A stretch of 64,000 nucleotides of DNA, from the NCBI GenBank assembly GCA_946803715.1, contig CAMPET010000009.1:50049-114048 (forward strand), written 5' to 3'. This DNA is from Beroe ovata (lineage: Eukaryota > Ctenophora > Nuda > Beroida > Beroidae). The position numbers and the translations under genes were made by a program. The notes beneath the pieces were generated by a model. It was not told the origin of the DNA and did no database searches. It worked only from the letters and a program-made list of their open reading frames with translations. Below are positions 58,926-64,000 of this stretch, in pieces (the stretch's first letter is position 1; each line of letters begins with the position of its first letter).

Positions 58926-61900
58926 TTAAACCAGACCCGCGGATTTGAGATTGTGTTCTAAAAATATTTCCACTACCGCATCAAACACGAATTTGATGTT
59001 GTTTGTGTCCGTGGCGTTGGTGAAATGTGGGAAGATGCTCTTCTCGGGGTTCCTGTTCAGGGAGGTTATCTTATCCTGAATGTACTCCTTGCAACTTTCA
59101 CTGTCATTCGGGCCTATGGATTGGGGGGGGGGGAANGCTGTAATGAAGCAAATTTAAAATGATTGTGAAAGATAGGGAGGGGGTTTAGCATGATACTTAG
59201 TGAAATGTTTCGATAAAATTCATAAGGGTCAAGCCAACCAGGTTAGAGAGCTCGATTCTGAAGACCGAGAGTTCATTTTCGAACTTCGGATTTACAATAA
59301 TTACCTGTGTATTCAGGGAAGGCGGTTGTTATTGGGATAAACATGATTTTCTTCTCGAAAATATCGGTTTTGTTGAGGAAAAGGATGAAGGGGGTGTTGG
59401 TAAAGTACTTCATGTTGCAAATACTCCCGAACAGCTGCATGCTCTCCATCATTCGATTCTGAGGGGGATCGCGGGCTAATAGTCGGTATTATTTCACTTC
59501 AGGTGTTAATTGATTTCCATGTGGTTTTGGGGTGGAATTGAGGTTTTATCAATTTTAGCACACCCCTTTCATCCATACCTTATGTCTACCTTATTCATTG
59601 ATTTTGAAGTAACACCGCTGTTAAACCAAATCCAAATGTTACAAATATGTTAAAAAGTAAAAAGTGTTACAGTGTAACAGTTATACCAATATATGATAAG
59701 TAATTCAATGTAATTCAGCACTATATTACACTCTTATGTTACCGTTTTGTTATCCTCGGCTAATCGGAGATTATACTCGCTCAATGCTATAATGAAGATG
59801 ATAGCAGTGACGTCATCAAAACAGTGAATCCACTTGCTTCTCTGTGTCCTCTGCCCTCCTACGTCAAACATTCTGCGGAGATAAATGTAGGAGTATTGCG
59901 AAAAATTAATCCAAAATAAAGTAGAAAAATACGAAAAGGGACAAGAATACGAGAGCGATTTATTCCCCACCATGGAAAACTTAAGATCAACTATAAACAC
60001 CTCATACACTCACTTGAAACTGAGTTCCTTACAGACGAATTTTGCCTCCACGATTTTCGTGGTCTCTAACCGTGTACACAAGATATCATCCACTGTGGGC
60101 AGATAATCAGTTCTTGTGATCCGCTCAATGTTGTCAAAAAAACTGAGGAATTGTGGAATCATGCCAAGGAGAAAAAACTGAGGAATTGTGGAATCATAGC
60201 GAGGAGACAAAACTGAGGAATTGTAGAATCATAGCGAGGAGACAAAACTGAGGAATTGTGGAATAATACCGAGGAGACAAAACTGAGGAATTGTGGAATA
60301 ATACCAAGGAGACAAAACTGAGGAATCGTGGAATCATACCAAGGAGAAATGTTATATATGCAAATATTTCATTGGAGCTGAGAAACATTTAAGTTAAGAA
60401 TATTTCTTTTTGATTCGCATTCCATGAGCTTTATAATCCGAGTATTAAGATCATATGGACATAAAAAGGGTGATAGACATACAGGGATTTTCACTGTAAA
60501 TTGCACGTCCTTTTTATTTCATCCCCCCCTAGTCACATTAGGGTAGTCGGTGGCTAGGGTAGTCGGTCATTTGACCTAACTGGACATCTGGCCTAATTGG
60601 ACATTTGGCCTAACTATCTGTACTAAAATTAGTGGTCATTTGGCCTAACTGAACATTTGGCCTAAAACTCATTTCATTTACCCACACTGCTTCTGTTTAG
60701 GCCAATCGTCCTTTCGGGCCATATAATCCCTAAGTCAATGCTTACAGTACTCTCATGTTGATACAGTTACAAACTAGAAAAGGAAAGGGATTGAAATCAA
60801 AATTAGGCCAAATGACCACAGAACGGTCTCTTGACCTACTTGGACAAATGGCCTGCATAGGAGTTTTGGGCCTTAGGCCAGATGTCCAGTTAGGCCAAAC
60901 AACTTATCAGCCTATGCTCGGGTACAACAACAAGGTCAACTTACTACTGCGCACAGTCGTAGATCTGATAGTCTGCCCTCATGTCGTACGCGTTTTGTAC
61001 ACCACTGTCAAAATATGAAGTGTTATATCACATGGTTATATCGTGACAGAAACTGGGGTTGTGACAGGAACTGAGGTTGTGACAGGAACTGAGGTTGTGA
61101 CAGGAACTGGGGTTGTGACAGGAACTGAGGTTGTGACAGGATACGGAAATGGATGCAGATAATTGACAGCAGCTTATCCTGATCGAGCATGATTCCCAAT
61201 CGTTACCTATAGGTAATGAAACTCGAGAATGTATCTCGATATTCATTGAAAACCAAAACTTCATTGAATTCATAATCCTGGATACATTCTCGAGTAATAT
61301 ATCAGATACCTAGTTTAATAGAGCAGCAAATGAATTAAAGTGCAGCAAATGAATGACTGCATTCACTGACCTGTCAGCCCAGAGCCGCTTCACACACTGT
61401 CCATCCGACGGTGACAAGTTGGTTTGGAACGCGTTACACGGCTTTAAATATGATATACAGTCCGCATCTTTCTAGGAAATAGGTTAGCCAACATCATAAA
61501 CAGTGACATTAAGTTTTGATAGGTATTATGATATGATGACGTCACTTAAATTTGGAACCAGGAGATTTTGTGATGACGTTGAATGTTTTGGATATCGACC
61601 TTTCAATCCGTCCTATTGATTTTGCCCAAAAGAAAATGAGGTCACTCCTTTGTCATCCCATTTTAGAACATTGAAAAGATGCTTTGAGCACAGCATTAAA
61701 CAGCAGCTTATGTAATCACAATCATTTGACGCCCATTTGACCTAAATTCTCAATCTTTCGCACATATTTATGATGCGTTTCGATTTCCTAGAACTTATAA
61801 ATTGCAAATTCTTCTATTATATATGTACGTGAGAAATTGAATATAGCGGAGCTAGAATTTATTTCGGGACAAAATCAGCTACACGAGTGTGTGTTTTCGT

Positions 61901-63572
61901 TGCAAATACATGGACAGCACTACCAGAAATTACGACACAATACCTTAAACTGTGTTTGGAGGGACCTCATTTTTGCGCAGTCAGCTGCTAAAAGGTATAT
62001 TGTTTTTACCTGGTATTCGATAGCTATAATAGGGTCATTATTCGATAGATTCAATAGCTTCCATGAGTAGTTCAATAGTCATGGAGCTTATTCTCCAATC
62101 CATGGTTAATCAGGACTATTGTCAATGTGTGAAGTCATGGTGTCATATCTATTGGTGTCAATATGCATGGGTCGAGGGTGTCAATGACAGCTAACAGCTT
62201 ACTCAGCCACTGTTTGAGAGTATACTGGTGTCTCTATCAGCACGATAACAACCGAATGGATGAGGCCAATTTTCAATTATATTTTGAAACGCATGTCTAG
62301 TATGATATATGTCATGTACTTAGGTAGTTAACTTTAAGCATAATATTGTCGCCACTAACCATCGTTACTCACGGTAACTTACATGGTAACCCACGGTAAC
62401 TTACGAGGTTACCATGGTAACTCACGGAACATATGGCGTCACCATGGTAACTCACGGAACATATGACCATGGTAACAGTGTCGACGCGTAACACAAAATT
62501 AACAACATGTGTGACAGACACAAGTGTAACATACAATGTTACTGACCTGTCACCCGTTCAGGGTCGCTGAATCTCATGCCAATGTTTTCCATAGCGGTGA
62601 GAATGGCACACATGCACTCAACTATGTTACGGTGAACTACCACTTTGTACTGCTGCCTCTCTGCCTGGTTGTTTTCGGGTGTATATTTTGGGGAAGTAAC
62701 GTCAGGCATTTTAGTTACTCATAACGACACACAAAACCATTGCCGTATAAGGAATAATTTTATTCTGTGTCTAGCCACGAATGCGCTTCCCCCATGGATT
62801 CGATGATTCATTTAATAAACGTGAAAGGGTTCAAAAGTGTTAAACTTAAAAACGAGAAGAAGTTTCATGACGCATCATGATCACGATAGGAGACTCATCA
62901 ATCATCATAGATGGTGAATATTATCAATGAATCCGGTGATATCAATGAATCCGGTGATATCAATGAATCTGATGATATCAATGAATCTGATGATGACTAT
63001 AATAGTTCCTGCACACTTATCCCTCACCTCACTATAGCCGCTGTTATGTAGGATCCGCATCTGTTTCAGTATTGTGCTCTTGCCGCTTTCACCTGGTCCT
63101 GCATGCACAATAGTACACGATGTTTATTGTATAACTATGCATGCATAACAGTCATATGACGAGTTTAGTAGTGAGTATTTGTCATATTTTCTAGTGTGTG
63201 GGTCATATCAGCGCCAGGGGTTACTCGTCAGGGTGTTTATCAATCACTCACACTGTAATTGACTAATTAACTAATTAACTGATAGTCATATCACCACCCA
63301 CCAAGTAGCAAGAGGTGTACTTCGTTTTGCCGCTGTTTTTTCCACACTTGAATTTGCCTGCAGGGTATAATTGAACTGACAGATACAGGTAGATGCAGGT
63401 AGATGCATTATAGAATGAGAACTGTCAAATCTTGATAAATCCAGCTCAATCCTCCTGATCAGAATAAGATATTTCCTTGTGTTTCACACCTGTCGATGTT
63501 GTTGCTGGCGTGTTCCGTGCCACTGTTTTCTACAAGCCCCGGACAGCATCGCTCTATCATCGACTTTATCAT
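58926..63572 (-). CDS. Heterotrimeric G-protein alpha subunit, 10 exons
   Basis: Minus-strand exons: 63490-63572 (ATG), 63302-63357, 63028-63098, 62547-62664, 61371-61467, 60948-61004, 60014-60142, 59743-59872, 59305-59458, 58926-59113 (TAA). All phases agree; the sum is 1083 nt (360 aa), a normal length. Seen: N-terminal Cys pair (ERCCPG) for palmitoylation but no Met-Gly for myristoylation; EVHLLLLG then P-loop GPGESGKST (usually GAGESGKST); helical domain ([14 protein letters not shown]); switch [11 protein letters not shown] (usually R..TTGI); switch [30 protein letters not shown]-terminus HNLKSAGLV without the pertussis-toxin cysteine. HNSGYSE recalls Gq, but subclass is unclear. It should bind and hydrolyse GTP downstream of GPCRs. 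Confidence 0.93.
60143..60345 (-). repeat. Minisatellite carrying copies of a G-alpha splice acceptor
   Basis: About five to six units of about 36 bp (AACTGAGGAATTGTGGAATC plus ATACCGAGGAGACAA). On the minus strand each reads CACAATTCCTCAGTTTTG, a good acceptor. The true acceptor of exon 7 (CCTCAG at 60143-60148) is the exon-proximal unit. Confidence 0.9.
60555..60905. mobile_element. Candidate MITE with inverted GGCCTAACTGGACATCTGGCC ends
   Basis: CCTAACTGGACATCTGGCCTAA at 60575 is matched in inverse by TTAGGCCAGATGTCCAGTTAGG at 60873. Several shorter copies of GGACATTTGGCCTAACT lie inside the left end and inverse copies inside the right. No ORF; it sits in G-alpha intron 6. Confidence 0.65.
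61043..61140. repeat. 18-bp tandem repeat upstream of G-alpha exon 6
   Basis: Five copies of TTGTGACAGGAACTGAGG. It begins about 40 bp from the acceptor at 61005; on the minus strand each unit contains CCTCAGTTCCTGTCAC. Confidence 0.9.
62363..62478. repeat. Cluster of ATGGTAAC palindromes in a G-alpha intron
   Basis: GGTTACCATGGTAACT, GTCACCATGGTAACT and GACCATGGTAACAG within 80 bp, plus further GGTAAC half sites. They match the RFX X-box palindrome and resemble the arrays in YOD1 and ABTB2-like introns. Confidence 0.65.
62925..62998. repeat. 18-bp tandem repeat beside a G-alpha donor
   Basis: Four copies of TATCAATGAATCCGGTGA or TCTGATGA variants, starting about 30 bp inside the intron that follows exon 3 (donor at 63027). 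Confidence 0.9.
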
Positions 63573-63960
63573 GTCTCTCTGCGTGCTGGCTCTCTCTGTG
63601 TGTAGCTGTGGTGATCTGTGTTCTTCACATTATGCTGGTCTATCGGGCATACTGCTCCTTTAATTCGAGGGGAGGGGTGAGAAATTTGTGCTGGATGATT
63701 TAGTGAGTGGCGCTATAGCAGATTAGCAAGTGCTTGCTTATTAGATTATTAGAAAAAACGAGCAAGTACTGGTCATGTTTTCTGTGTAAAATGGAAACAA
63801 TGATCAGGAACCACAATCAAAGTGAAAGTTCTGCTTTGGCAGTTCAAGTATCGGCTAATATCAGTGTGGCTTAATTGATCTGTCAAGCTGTCTAAGATCA
63901 TGTGCACAATATGTGTGCTTCGTATAAGGTGGAACTAGATATCGGTTATTCTGCTGTCAT

Positions 63961-64000
63961 CGTGTGTGTGTGTGTGTGTGTGTGTGTATGGTGTGTGTGT
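63961..64000. repeat. (GT)n microsatellite at the window end
   Basis: GTGTGT run with one TATG interruption. Confidence 0.95.

Overview
The window is animal nuclear DNA. Genes are split by short GT-AG introns (many under 150 bp), there is a broken CR1/L2-type LINE, microsatellites and minisatellites are common, and several genes belong to metazoan families (HACE1, ABTB2/BTBD11, DEG/ENaC, NECAP, OSBP, YOD1). The AT-rich background carries islands of GCGCGC-type repeats. I cannot name the species; an invertebrate, possibly a non-bilaterian, fits. All exon models were read by eye and checked for splice phase. Most sum exactly to a multiple of three.

Layout. 0-7.7 kb: a terminal exon at 165-249 and tentative exons of unidentified genes, hairpins and a GC-rich dispersed repeat. 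7.75-10.46 kb (+): intronless HACE1 ubiquitin ligase. 11.2-20.3 kb (+): 20-exon ankyrin/BTB gene of the ABTB2/BTBD11 type. 21.5-23.0 kb (-): intronless DEG/ENaC channel. 23-25 kb: long palindromes and GC-rich repeats. 25.1-28.6 kb (-): YOD1/OTU1 deubiquitinase in 9 exons. 28.75-29.67 kb (+): repeat-bearing ORF of unknown function. 30.6-34.4 kb (-): two tandem ATG8-family genes, one divergent and one a clear GABARAP. 34.8-40.8 kb (-): a large 17-exon gene I do not recognise. 41.3-49.6 kb: a direct duplication of about 2.15 kb flanking an assembly gap and a 3'-truncated LINE; the duplicated block also carries a small secreted-protein gene. 49.8-56.5 kb (+): NECAP, with an intronless, PH-less OSBP-type gene nested in one of its introns. 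58.9-63.6 kb (-): 10-exon G-protein alpha subunit with unusual P-loop and switch I residues.

The neighbours do not form one pathway, though several act in ubiquitin handling (HACE1, YOD1) or membrane traffic and autophagy (two ATG8s, NECAP, OSBP). The most striking local feature is that tandem duplications and minisatellites repeatedly include or abut splice sites. In YOD1, NECAP, the G-alpha gene and the ABTB2-like gene the true donor or acceptor is copied once or many times next to the exon. Arrays of palindromic X-box-like (RFX-type) motifs also lie in introns of three of these genes.
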